From positions 248,001 through 312,000 of the forward strand of contig CAVRQC010000035.1 in the NCBI GenBank assembly GCA_963723205.1: 64,000 nucleotides of DNA, given 5' to 3'. Shown piece by piece: positions 37,871 through 45,868 of this stretch. Position numbers and translations under genes: made by a program. The notes under the pieces were generated by a model. The model made no database searches. It saw only the letters and a program-made list of their open reading frames with translations, and was not told the DNA's origin. Source of the DNA: CAVQBP01 sp963723205 (GTDB taxonomy: Bacteria > Bacteroidota > Ignavibacteria > Ignavibacteriales > Ignavibacteriaceae). Every line of letters begins with the position of its first letter. Position 1 is the first letter of the stretch.

Positions 37871-38932
37871 ATGAAAGAATTGAAAGTCGCAGTAGTCTGC
37901 AATGAACCACATCCCGAATTCTACATAAAATCTGTTGAACATGAAATAAAAGAGCTCGATTTTGTACCGTACTTTGAGGTAGAGGAACTTACACCCATTG
38001 AAGAATATGAAATTCTGACAGAAAAGTTGAATAAATCCGGGATTAATGCATATTTTTTAAATATCTTCGACGATATCAATATTCTTATTCAGGATATCAA
38101 AAAAAATAAGCCGGATATAATCTTTAATTTTGTCGAAATTTATAAAGAAAATTCTGCCTTTGAAATGAATGTGGTGGGCTTGCTGGAATTACTGAATATC
38201 CCTTATACCGGAGCTCCCCCAATGGCTTTGGCAAATTGCCAGAGCAAAGTTTTTGCTAAGAGATTGTTAAACTCAATCGGTATCAGAACTCCCAGGTTCA
38301 CTGTTTTTAAAAAACCTGCTGCAAAATACAATCACAATTTAAAATTCCCTTTAATGGTTAAACCTGCATTTGAGGATGCAAGTGTAGGTATTGAAAATGA
38401 GTCGATTGTACAAAATAATAGAAAGTTAAAAGAAAGAATCGACTATGTTTTCAGAAATTTTGTACAGCCTGCATTAGTTGAAGAATTTATTAACGGCAGG
38501 GAATTGAATGTGGCAATTTTAGGAGATACAAATCCTAAAGCTTTGCCAATTAGTGAAATAACCTTTGACGAGATGCCGGATCATCTATATAATATTGTCA
38601 GTTATCAGGCTAAGTGGGATCCTCATCACGAATCTTATCATAAAACTATCCCTGTTTGTCCGGCAAAATTACCTAAGAGTTTAGAAACAAAGGCAAAACA
38701 AATTGCACTTAATTCTTTTAAATTTATGGGCTGCAGAGATTATGCACGTGTAGACATGAGACTTTCAAAGAATAATGAATTATATGTTTTGGAGGTTAAT
38801 CCTAATCCAGATCTTACAGAAGGTGCCGGATTTATGAGATCAATGGAAACGGCAGGATATTCATATGTGAAGGCCTTAAGAAAAATTATTGAGTTCGCCC
38901 GGAAAAGAGGGGAAAGAAATCGTCGGAAGTAA
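37871..38932 (+). CDS. D-Ala-D-Ala-ligase-like ATP-grasp protein
   Basis: ATP-grasp carboxylate-amine ligase of 353 residues. Start chosen at ATG 37871 (MKELKVAVVCNEPHPEF); the frame to 37814 adds a 19-residue tail unlikely to be translated. Features: IPYTGAPPMALANCQSK near 115, the lysine-containing FPLMVKPAFEDASVG loop near 165, and the metal-binding end YARVDMRLSKN ... YVLEVNPNPDL near 310-330. Relative to true Ddl, the active site reads EVNPNPDLTEGAG, typical of ATP-grasp ligases of unknown substrate found outside the mur cluster. It is paired divergently with a C39-like protein. Likely makes a peptide or amino-acid conjugate. Confidence 0.82.
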   Translation: MKELKVAVVCNEPHPEFYIKSVEHEIKELDFVPYFEVEELTPIEEYEILTEKLNKSGINAYFLNIFDDINILIQDIKKNKPDIIFNFVEIYKENSAFEMNVVGLLELLNIPYTGAPPMALANCQSKVFAKRLLNSIGIRTPRFTVFKKPAAKYNHNLKFPLMVKPAFEDASVGIENESIVQNNRKLKERIDYVFRNFVQPALVEEFINGRELNVAILGDTNPKALPISEITFDEMPDHLYNIVSYQAKWDPHHESYHKTIPVCPAKLPKSLETKAKQIALNSFKFMGCRDYARVDMRLSKNNELYVLEVNPNPDLTEGAGFMRSMETAGYSYVKALRKIIEFARKRGERNRRK

Positions 38933-38937
38933 TTCCG

Positions 38938-39087
38938 ATTGTAACCTTCGAGTTAACAATGAGAATTATATATAGTAAACCTTCTAAGGTTAATGTTTGG
39001 TATAATTATTTATTGCATACTACCTGAACCGTCACCTTCAAGGGTTTTCAATGTTTATATCAATTGACTTAACCTTGAAGGTTACAA
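38938..39087. repeat. Four copies of an ACCTT-AGGTT palindromic repeat
   Basis: Four related short palindromes lie between convergent genes: TTGTAACCTTCGAGTTAA (38939), AACCTTCTAAGGTTAA (38979), CACCTTCAAGGG (39033) and TTAACCTTGAAGGTTACAA (39069). The outermost two are inverted to each other and the last overlaps the final codons of the phosphatase gene. It may act as a two-way terminator or be a small dispersed repeat. Confidence 0.5.
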
Positions 39088-39854
39088 TGCTTTTCAATTA
39101 ACCCAATAACTTCTTTCAAATTCTGAGCTTCATAGTCAGGTTTAATTAATATCGAAGGATCTAACGGGTATTTAGTTTTTCCTGTATAAACTAATATGCT
39201 TGTCGCGTTAAGTTCTTTTGCTCCCTGAATGTCAGTTTCTATATCATCACCAATCATTATGAAAGAAGTATCATTCTTAAATCCCAATAATTCAATTGCA
39301 GAATAAAAATATATGGGTGATGGTTTTCCGATGAGTACAGATTCTTTCCCTGCTGCATATTCAATCGCCGAGATAAAAGCTCCTGCATCCAGGCATAAAC
39401 TTACACCATCAGGTTTCCAGAATTTATTTTTCTGCATTGCAATTAAATCAGCTCCGTTATAAACTCTTCTGAAAATTTCATTCAGTGTTTCATAGTTCCA
39501 TTTATCACCGAGATCCCCTATAACAACTGCTTCCGGATTATTATCATCAATATATTCATGAAAATTCTTTTTAATATTTTCATCACAATAAACCGATACT
39601 TTTTTATAATTATTTTTCACATAATTAATTGCGGCATCCACTGAAGTCAAAGCAGGAATTCCAAAATCCATTTCATTTTCTTTTAGAAAATTTTTTATAT
39701 CATCGGAAGTTTTAAGAGTAGAATTACTGATTATATATGAAGGTATTTTTTTTTCTGAAAGGAACCACAAAAACTTTTGTGCATCCGGGGCAGGTTTGGT
39801 ACCTAATCTTATTATTCCATCGAAATCAATTAATACCGGAATGCTTTTAATCAT
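39069..39854 (-). CDS. HAD-family phosphatase, NagD-like
   Basis: Sugar-phosphate or nucleotide phosphatase of the HAD IIA (NagD) type, 261 residues, cytoplasmic. Motif I VLIDFDGIIRLGTKP near residue 7, motif II SNSTLKT near 44, motif III lysine in ESVLIGKPSP near 175, and motif IV MIGDDIETDIQGAKE near 205. The usual second Asp of motif I (DxD) is seen as DFDG. Substrate unknown. It converges with the ATP-grasp gene, and its last five codons fall inside a palindromic repeat. Confidence 0.88.
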   Translation of the reverse strand: MIKSIPVLIDFDGIIRLGTKPAPDAQKFLWFLSEKKIPSYIISNSTLKTSDDIKNFLKENEMDFGIPALTSVDAAINYVKNNYKKVSVYCDENIKKNFHEYIDDNNPEAVVIGDLGDKWNYETLNEIFRRVYNGADLIAMQKNKFWKPDGVSLCLDAGAFISAIEYAAGKESVLIGKPSPIYFYSAIELLGFKNDTSFIMIGDDIETDIQGAKELNATSILVYTGKTKYPLDPSILIKPDYEAQNLKEVIGLIEKHCNLQG

Positions 39855-39928
39855 TAAGACCTGATATTAATGATGTGGGAGCGATTCGGCAAATTGCCCC
39901 CACAATATTTTACTAATATTTTGAATCC

Positions 39929-40456
39929 TTAATGAACTTCTGCAAGCCGCGGGAATTTAGCTTTTGCTATTTCGAATACTCCGAACATTATACCTACATA
40001 AAACAAATCACCTAAAAGCGTATAGCTGAAGAACGGAATTGCAGCAGTATAACTTTCCATAATTCCCGCAAAATTTTGAGGATAAAGTGCGGAGCCGTAC
40101 CACATAGCAAAATTGGTTATTAGAAAGAAACTAACTGAAGCAGAAATGGAAGCTAATATAACTTTGCCCGGTTTTTTTGCTCCTTGCAATGTCATACCTA
40201 TAAGTACGATTAAAACAAAGCTTAAATAAATAACCCACATTTGACTATAAAAGCCGATAATCAGGTCTGTAAGAAATAAAGCTGCCAGCGGAATGATGAA
40301 TGCAATCCATTTTTTAGAATAATATGCACCACCAAATAAAGCAACAGCACCGATTGCAGTAAAATTAGGGTAATGAGGTATAAGACGTGTAAATGCTGCT
40401 CCAAGTATTATCAAAGTCAAAACGATAAATCTTGAATTCATTATATTCTCTTTCAT
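39929..40456 (-). CDS. DUF6580 membrane protein, possible B12 transporter subunit
   Basis: Integral membrane protein of 175 residues with five or six hydrophobic helices. It resembles the DUF6580 family and the substrate-binding (S) subunits of ECF vitamin transporters (NFTAIGAVALFGGAYYSKKW, LFLTDLIIGFY). Start at 40456 is supported by GGAG seven bases upstream. It follows the BtuB-like receptor by 51 bases and so lies under the same cobalamin riboswitch. An inner-membrane role in cobalamin or precursor uptake is inferred from that. No ECF ATPase genes are in the window. Confidence 0.75.
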   Translation of the reverse strand: MKENIMNSRFIVLTLIILGAAFTRLIPHYPNFTAIGAVALFGGAYYSKKWIAFIIPLAALFLTDLIIGFYSQMWVIYLSFVLIVLIGMTLQGAKKPGKVILASISASVSFFLITNFAMWYGSALYPQNFAGIMESYTAAIPFFSYTLLGDLFYVGIMFGVFEIAKAKFPRLAEVH

Positions 40457-40507
40457 TCCTTGCTCCTTTTAATTTATAATAATAAAATATAAATAATTAA
40501 TTATCTT

Positions 40508-42457
40508 TCAAAAAAGAAATTTAACACCGGCATATGCAGATAAACCGGGAGTTGCATAACCATAAACTTCTTCATAATATTTATTGAAGAGATTATCAAT
40601 TCTCATACTCAGACTGACATAATCGAAAACTCTGTAAGACGCTGCAAGGTTGATAACCGTATAAGGACTCAATTCGGTTCTTTCTGAAGTAAATCCTGTA
40701 AAAATTTTATCGTCTCTTTTTCCTACATAAATTAAATCAATATTAGTGTTAATTTTATCGGAAAGATTATAATTAATATTTAAATCGAATTTATGTTTTG
40801 GTCTTCTTAATAAGGATTCGTTTTTGTCGGGAGAATTTTCACTTTTATCAATTGCGTTTGTATATGTATAATTAACTTTTAATTTTAAATTTTTAACAGG
40901 ATATATATCCGCAAAAAATTCCAGTCCGTTTGTTGATGCCTTATTAATATTTATTTCCCTGTAATTCGCATCATACCAGAAAAGATCTTTATATGAATTA
41001 TTAAAATATGTAACACCAAAGCTTAAATAATTATTAATGAATTGCTCAAACCCGGCATCCCACCCAATACTCTGTTCAGGTTTTAAATTCGGATTCCCGT
41101 AAGCAGGATCGAACAGGAAAGTTAATGATGGTGTTTTAAATCCTGTTCCTAAAGTTGCTTTTAATTTTGTGCCGGTCTGCCATATAACGTAAGCCGGTGC
41201 AATCCTATAAGTTATTTTATCTCCGAATTTCTGATGGTGATCGAGTCTAATCCCGATTGAGCTGAATAATGAATTCAGAAATTTAGACTGATTCTCTAAA
41301 TATATTGCCGATGTTCTTAAGCTGCTGAAGGGTAGGATATTTCCATAAAAATATGAACTTGTAAAAGAATAATATTCCGTATAGGCTTTTTCCTGCTCAG
41401 TTTCTAATCCCAGAATAAATTTGATGTTCTCGGATAGATTTAAATTATTCTGCAGATCAAATTTTATTTTTCTACCGTCATAAAAACTGTTTGATGCAAA
41501 AGGATTATTTAATGTAGAATCAAAACTGTATTTCCTGACATTCCTGAAATATGAAAATCCAAGTTTCTGTGTTAATAATCCATTGAATAAAGATAAATTT
41601 CCTTCTGTTCTAAAAGCAGATTCATCAAGCTTAAAAATGTAAGTCGGATCGTCGCCGAACATACCGCCATGCTGATCATAATCTGTTTTTGCATTGTTAT
41701 AACGGTAAAAGAAATTCAGACTGAAATTTTCAGAAAAATTAAATCCTAAACGTGAAGAAACATTATCATTATCTGTTCCATCGTTTTCAGTATTTCCATA
41801 TTTTTTTGAAGCGGCTGAAAATCCTGAGGTTTTGTATTTACTGACTGTAATAGAGTAGTTTACAATATCTATACTCCCGTTAAGCCCGCCCAATCCTTTT
41901 ACAGTTCCATATGAACCTCCTTCGAGTGAAAGTAAGGCTTTAGGTTTACCATAACCTTTTCTTGTCACAATATTGATTACTCCTGCTAAAGCATCTGATC
42001 CATACAGAATGCTCTGGGGTCCGCGGAGTATTTCAATTCGTTCGATATTATCAGTTGAGAGATCCGAAAAATCAAAAGTATTGCTCGGATCATTAGGCAT
42101 GTTCATTTCAACACCATCAATTAGTACTAAAGTATGATTGGAATTTCCGCCCCGTAGAAAAATACTTTCCAATGCACCCGGACTTCCCTGCTGTGCAATA
42201 TAAACTCCGTATTGATCTCTTAAAAGATCTGCAACATTAAAACTGTTTCTGTCGGCAATTTCAGCTGAATCGATAACAGATATTGAACTGGCAACTTCCA
42301 AAGTTGGAGTTGCAGTTTTAGTTGCTGATATCACTACCTCGGAAAGTCTGTATAAACCGGCAGTATCGGTTTTTTCAACGGTAAAATCCTGAGCTTTCAG
42401 AATTGTAAAAGAAAAGAAAAGAAAAAAAAGAAGAACCAAATAGTTTCTAAAATCCAT
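40508..42457 (-). CDS. btuB: TonB-dependent vitamin B12 receptor, BtuB-like
   Basis: Outer-membrane TonB receptor of 649 residues. Signal peptide at 1-22, plug domain from about 30 to 150 (VVISATKTATPTLEVASSISV ... ILRGPQSILYGSDALAGVINIVT) and a barrel ending in YAGVKFLF. Length and plug are like BtuB/CirA. The decisive evidence is a cobalamin riboswitch in the 5' leader, which makes B12 or a related corrinoid the substrate. It is followed by the DUF6580 membrane protein. Confidence 0.92.
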   Translation of the reverse strand: MDFRNYLVLLFFLFFSFTILKAQDFTVEKTDTAGLYRLSEVVISATKTATPTLEVASSISVIDSAEIADRNSFNVADLLRDQYGVYIAQQGSPGALESIFLRGGNSNHTLVLIDGVEMNMPNDPSNTFDFSDLSTDNIERIEILRGPQSILYGSDALAGVINIVTRKGYGKPKALLSLEGGSYGTVKGLGGLNGSIDIVNYSITVSKYKTSGFSAASKKYGNTENDGTDNDNVSSRLGFNFSENFSLNFFYRYNNAKTDYDQHGGMFGDDPTYIFKLDESAFRTEGNLSLFNGLLTQKLGFSYFRNVRKYSFDSTLNNPFASNSFYDGRKIKFDLQNNLNLSENIKFILGLETEQEKAYTEYYSFTSSYFYGNILPFSSLRTSAIYLENQSKFLNSLFSSIGIRLDHHQKFGDKITYRIAPAYVIWQTGTKLKATLGTGFKTPSLTFLFDPAYGNPNLKPEQSIGWDAGFEQFINNYLSFGVTYFNNSYKDLFWYDANYREININKASTNGLEFFADIYPVKNLKLKVNYTYTNAIDKSENSPDKNESLLRRPKHKFDLNINYNLSDKINTNIDLIYVGKRDDKIFTGFTSERTELSPYTVINLAASYRVFDYVSLSMRIDNLFNKYYEEVYGYATPGLSAYAGVKFLF

Positions 42458-42596
42458 TGAAGTTACTCCTTTCCGCCAAGCGGAATAAATTTATTAATAA
42501 GGTTGTAACTTCGTGGGGAGTTAATTAGAGTGATAAACGAAAAGTATAATTTGAGATTTCGTTAATCCTACCTCACCCGCGAAGGCAGATTATAAT

Positions 42597-42785
42597 TTTT
42601 ACGGCAGGTCTCCTGGCTTTGACAATTAACAATGAATAATAAATAATTAACAATTGTTCATTGTAAATTATAAATTGTCAATTGTTTTACAGTTGCGCGT
42701 CAGCTCCGGATTCTTCCGAATAACGGAAACACCGGATTCCCTATATTTCCCATTATCCCTTTTTAAGGAATTGGGACACCGTAAA
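42597..42785 (-). ncRNA. Cobalamin riboswitch
   Basis: Read on the minus strand, the leader has the parts of the B12-sensing RNA in order: GGTG at the 5' end, GGGAATCCGGTGTTTCCG, then GAGCTGACGCGCAACTGTAA (42687-42707), and the B12 box GCCAGGAGACCTGCC (42603-42617). The family consensus is GCTGACCCGCCACTGTAA-like followed by GCCAGGAGACCTGCC. The region between the two conserved parts is enlarged by an AT-rich inverted repeat. It lies 140 bases before the btuB start, as expected for translational or transcriptional control by adenosylcobalamin. Confidence 0.93.
42619..42682. repeat. AT-rich inverted repeat within the riboswitch
   Basis: Left arm TTGACAATTAACAATGAA (42619-42636) and right arm TTCATTGTaaattataAATTGTCAA (42657-42681) are complementary apart from a short insertion. 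The composition (CAATTAACAATG units) is like dispersed repeats often seen in AT-rich bacterial genomes. It fills the variable loop just before the B12 box. Confidence 0.7.
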
Positions 42786-42865
42786 TATTTCAAAGAACTG
42801 AGTGAAGATAAAAGGATTTTATCTATTATCAAAGAAAAATATTCATAATTCGGTTTTAAGTACAT

Positions 42866-43636
42866 TTTAGACTGGTTAATGACTACCTGAAGTTTGTAAT
42901 CATATTAATATTTCCTATAGAAACACTATTGAAATGTTCAGGGAACTTGAAGTAACTTTCTAAACAATTCAATCCGCAATTTTTCTTCGTTTTTATAGTA
43001 TTAATCTGGACTGCGCAAAAAATAGTAAGTAGGTGCTGATAATTGTATATAGTCCCTCTGGCTGTGGATTAATTTTGTCAATTTTGAAACACAAGGAATC
43101 TTACGGTTTTCAACTATGTTTCACATACGCTCCACCTCCAAGTTAACTCCAGTATGATTCCGCTTTAAAAATCGATCAAAGTCACTATGTTTCATTGTTA
43201 AATTTTGTCAGACCAATCATCAATCAGCTATAATCAATTTTCGATACCAACGCTTTAGCTGAGACAGCTCAACACATCCCCTCTTCCTTAGAAAAATCTA
43301 CAGCAATATGTTCTTCATTCTCATAATTAATCGTTCTTCCGGAATTCGTAATTCACTCCCCTCAGCGGAATGTTCATGATTTTACTCATGTCGGATTATG
43401 AATATTTGATTATTTTCTAATCTTATCTTATCTGCGCTCTAATCTGTTAACCACGTATGCATTTTTGTAATAATATTTAGTGTAGTTAATGCCGGGAAAA
43501 AATTTCAGGTGAAAATATTTGTAGTACATTTTCGGGGAATTGCAAATTATTTAATAAATATCTTTTCTATCTTTTACTGAAATTTAACTTTTCTTTGTTT
43601 TACAAAATTAATTTGGACAGAACTATTGTAGCCCGT
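42866..43636. other. Gene-poor region between riboswitch and IS
   Basis: About 770 bases with only short frames. On the minus strand around 43270-43350 short overlapping frames (for example YENEEHIAVDFSKEEGM) look like decayed coding DNA, but no family was recognised. The stretch next to the insertion sequence may be a relict of an older insertion. Confidence 0.4.
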
Positions 43637-43660
43637 GTTGGGTCATAATAAAAGGTAACC
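43637..43660 (+). repeat. IS terminal inverted repeat, left
   Basis: GTTGGGTCATAATA followed by AAAGGTAACC; matches the reverse complement of the right end with one gap and one mismatch. Confidence 0.85.
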
Positions 43661-43805
43661 GTAGAATAATAAAAAATTGTATTAATAAACAGGGTTACAT
43701 TAGGAAAAAATAAGGGTATAAAGATAATAAATGGGATTAAGGGAAAGCTTGAAGCTAAGCGAAGAGAGGCGTAGCCGAACGCAGCTTAGCTTCTGGGAAA
43801 TTTTA

Positions 43806-44899
43806 TTAGTATAGTTTGAGGATACTTATAATTTTATTTTTCATTCTCTTCTCAAGTACAAAAGGATCAAGAGAACTAAAAGTTTTAGTAAGTTTTTTTT
43901 TCTTTGTTGGACTGATCTGCTCCGAAGCCAAAAGTCTTTGATAAGGAGTTTGTGGAGAAGAGAATTTTTTTACAATCTTAGAGCCGTCTCTTTTCTTTTC
44001 AATCAGTTTGAAAGAAGGGATAAAGAAGTTCAAATAAAATCTCCATCCACTCTGATAAAGCTCATTGAGCATGTCGACAGTTTTGATATTATCAAATCTC
44101 TGATAACCAATAAATTGTCTGACGTGAGTCCAGTTCTTCTCTTCAATATGAGCATTATCGTTTTTCTTATATTCCCTTGAACGTGTATACTGAACAGGAT
44201 TTTTTTTATTTGTAAAATATTCCAGCAGCATATAGTTGAGCAGTTCTCCACCATTGTCACAGTCAAAACCAAGGATCTTAAATGGAAGCGCCTTTCTGAT
44301 GTTTTTGAGGGCATTAAAGACGCCCTTTCTACCCTTACCCCAAACGGCTCTCTGCTCTGTCCATCCGGTTGCAATATCAACGATGTTAAGTGTATATGCA
44401 AATTGTCCCGAAACAGAAGATCCGCAATGTGCTACAGTATCTGCCTCTATAAAGCCTGGGACGGATTCATCCCATTGATTCAGTTTAACAGGAACCTGTG
44501 TTTTGATTTGAGTCTTTTGAGCAATCGCTTGATAGTGCTGGCTGAAATCTCTAGTAGGAGTTTTACCTCCTTTTCATTCAGAGAATTCTTTTTGTGAAAC
44601 TGATAATATGGCAGCCATAATGGTATAGCCGCTTTTAATCTTTCTGCACAGGCAAGATTGGTTACTACCCATAGATCTTTCAGGAACTCTATGATTGCCT
44701 GGTGATGGTAAATTTTTGGTCTGCCTTTTTTCTTGTTTTGTCCGGTCTGCTTTTTTCCAAGAACTCTGATTGCGTATTTTCGATTAAATTTACAGACTGT
44801 GCAAAGTTCATCTAAAATTAGTGATTTTTCTGTTTTCCTTGCCAGGGAGTATCTTTCTCTGATCTCAATCAGATACTCTTTCTTTGCTGAATTGCTCAT
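43806..44899 (-). CDS. IS transposase, two frames joined by a -1 shift
   Basis: The first frame (44480-44899, 139 residues) has an N-terminal helix-turn-helix region (YSLARKTEKSLILDELC, NRKYAIRVLG) up to IKRLLKRLK. The second frame continues without interruption as KTQIKTQVPVKLNQWDESVPGF to the stop at 43806. It contains an intact DDE triad: Asp in FIEADTVAHCG, Asp in GFDCDNGGELLN, Glu in HIEEKNWTHVRQ. Joining requires a -1 shift near the AAAAG at 44518-44514, the kind of slippery run many IS elements use for programmed frameshifting. Alternatively a small deletion removed part of the linker and the gene is dead. About 364 residues in total. Confidence 0.82.
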
Positions 44900-44919
44900 A
44901 GATAACCTTTAATATTCTT

Positions 44920-44942
44920 GGTTACCTATATTATGACCCAAC
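44920..44942 (-). repeat. IS terminal inverted repeat, right
   Basis: GGTTACC then TATATTATGACCCAAC; mirror of the left end, 20 bases upstream of the transposase start. Confidence 0.85.
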
Positions 44943-45065
44943 GACCTTTTTACAAATCTTTTTCGGTTACTTTATTTATGGTCCAATGCGAGCCAATTTT
45001 TTACTCATCATTCCTTTGTTTTTATAATTTTAATTTTTTAAGTTTACAAAAATTATTGAAGTGAT

Positions 45066-45095
45066 TTGATTACTGTGGCTACTATTCTTTATAAC
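45066..45095 (+). promoter_or_regulatory. Possible sigma-70-like promoter of sdhCAB
   Basis: TTGATT and TATAAC are separated by 18 bases, about 107 bases before the sdhC start. The fit to the consensus is moderate and the region is AT-rich, so this is a weak call. Confidence 0.3.
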
Positions 45096-45201
45096 ATTTC
45101 TTTAATAAGTAATTCGTTAAAGGGGAAAGAACTACTATTTAATCACGCAATTGAAATTTATTACTGTTTATATTTTATACTTCTGATTAAAGGAGAAGTT
45201 A

Positions 45202-45867
45202 ATGAGTTGGTTTATTAGATATCTTGATTCATCACTCGGCAAGAAACTGGTTATGGCTGTAACCGGCCTCTTTCTGTATTTTTATTTAATTATTCACCTG
45301 GCTGCCAACCTGTTCCTTTTAAGAAACGACGGCGGTCTTGCTTTTAATACATACGCAGAGTTTATGGGGAGTGGACTAAATATTCCTATTAGATTTATTG
45401 AGATAGTCCTGTTCCTTTCTTTCGCTTACCATATCCTCAACGGAATAAGATTATGGTTCAATAATAAAAGTGCACGGCAAATTCCTTATAAAGAATACAA
45501 ACCTTCTGCCAATAGTACATTTTATTCCAGGTTTATGATTCAAAGCGGAATTGTTGTTTTTATTTTTTTGATTATTCATCTATTGGATTTCTTCATTCCT
45601 TACAGGTTCAGCAGCCCGGACATGACTATGTACCAGTCTGCAGTAATGAAATTCAGTAATACATGGTGGTCGATAATTTATCTTATAGCTATGGTGCTTC
45701 TTGCATTCCACCTTGTTCATGCGTTCCAGAGCGGCTTTCAGACTTTGGGATTACGGCATACAAAATATACAGCTTTTATTAAAGGATTCGGTGTTGTTGT
45801 TTCAATACTGATATGTGCAGGTTTTGCACTTATTCCGCTCTATTTTATTTTGGGAGGAGGAAGATAA
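45202..45867 (+). CDS. sdhC: Succinate dehydrogenase cytochrome b subunit
   Basis: Membrane anchor of complex II/fumarate reductase, b558 type with five helices in one polypeptide (221 residues), so no separate sdhD is needed. N-terminal SSLGKKLVMAVTGLFLYFYLIIHLA includes the first helix and a conserved histidine. Further histidines in YHILNG, LIIHLLDFF and LAFHLVHAFQSGF are candidate haem ligands. AAAGGAG lies eight bases before the start. One base separates it from sdhA. Confidence 0.95.
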   Translation: MSWFIRYLDSSLGKKLVMAVTGLFLYFYLIIHLAANLFLLRNDGGLAFNTYAEFMGSGLNIPIRFIEIVLFLSFAYHILNGIRLWFNNKSARQIPYKEYKPSANSTFYSRFMIQSGIVVFIFLIIHLLDFFIPYRFSSPDMTMYQSAVMKFSNTWWSIIYLIAMVLLAFHLVHAFQSGFQTLGLRHTKYTAFIKGFGVVVSILICAGFALIPLYFILGGGR

Positions 45868-45868
45868 A

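Larger units (their letters stand above)
43637..44942 (-). mobile_element. Insertion sequence with DDE (rve-type) transposase
   Basis: A 1.3-kb insertion sequence bounded by terminal inverted repeats of about 23 bases (43637-43660 and 44920-44942). The outer ends read GTTGGGTCATAATA on both sides. It carries one transposase gene, transcribed on the minus strand and split over two frames. No clear target duplication is visible beside the ends. At 43751-43794, between transposase stop and left end, a hairpin with arms GAAGCTAAGC and GCTTAGCTTC may be a terminator or part of the end. I could not place it firmly in a named IS family; the transposase resembles integrase-core transposases of the IS481/ISNCY kind. 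Confidence 0.85.

Noticed and set aside
42654..42865. Two overlapping reading frames of 64-65 codons
   Set aside because: They coincide with the conserved core of the cobalamin riboswitch and have no protein features.
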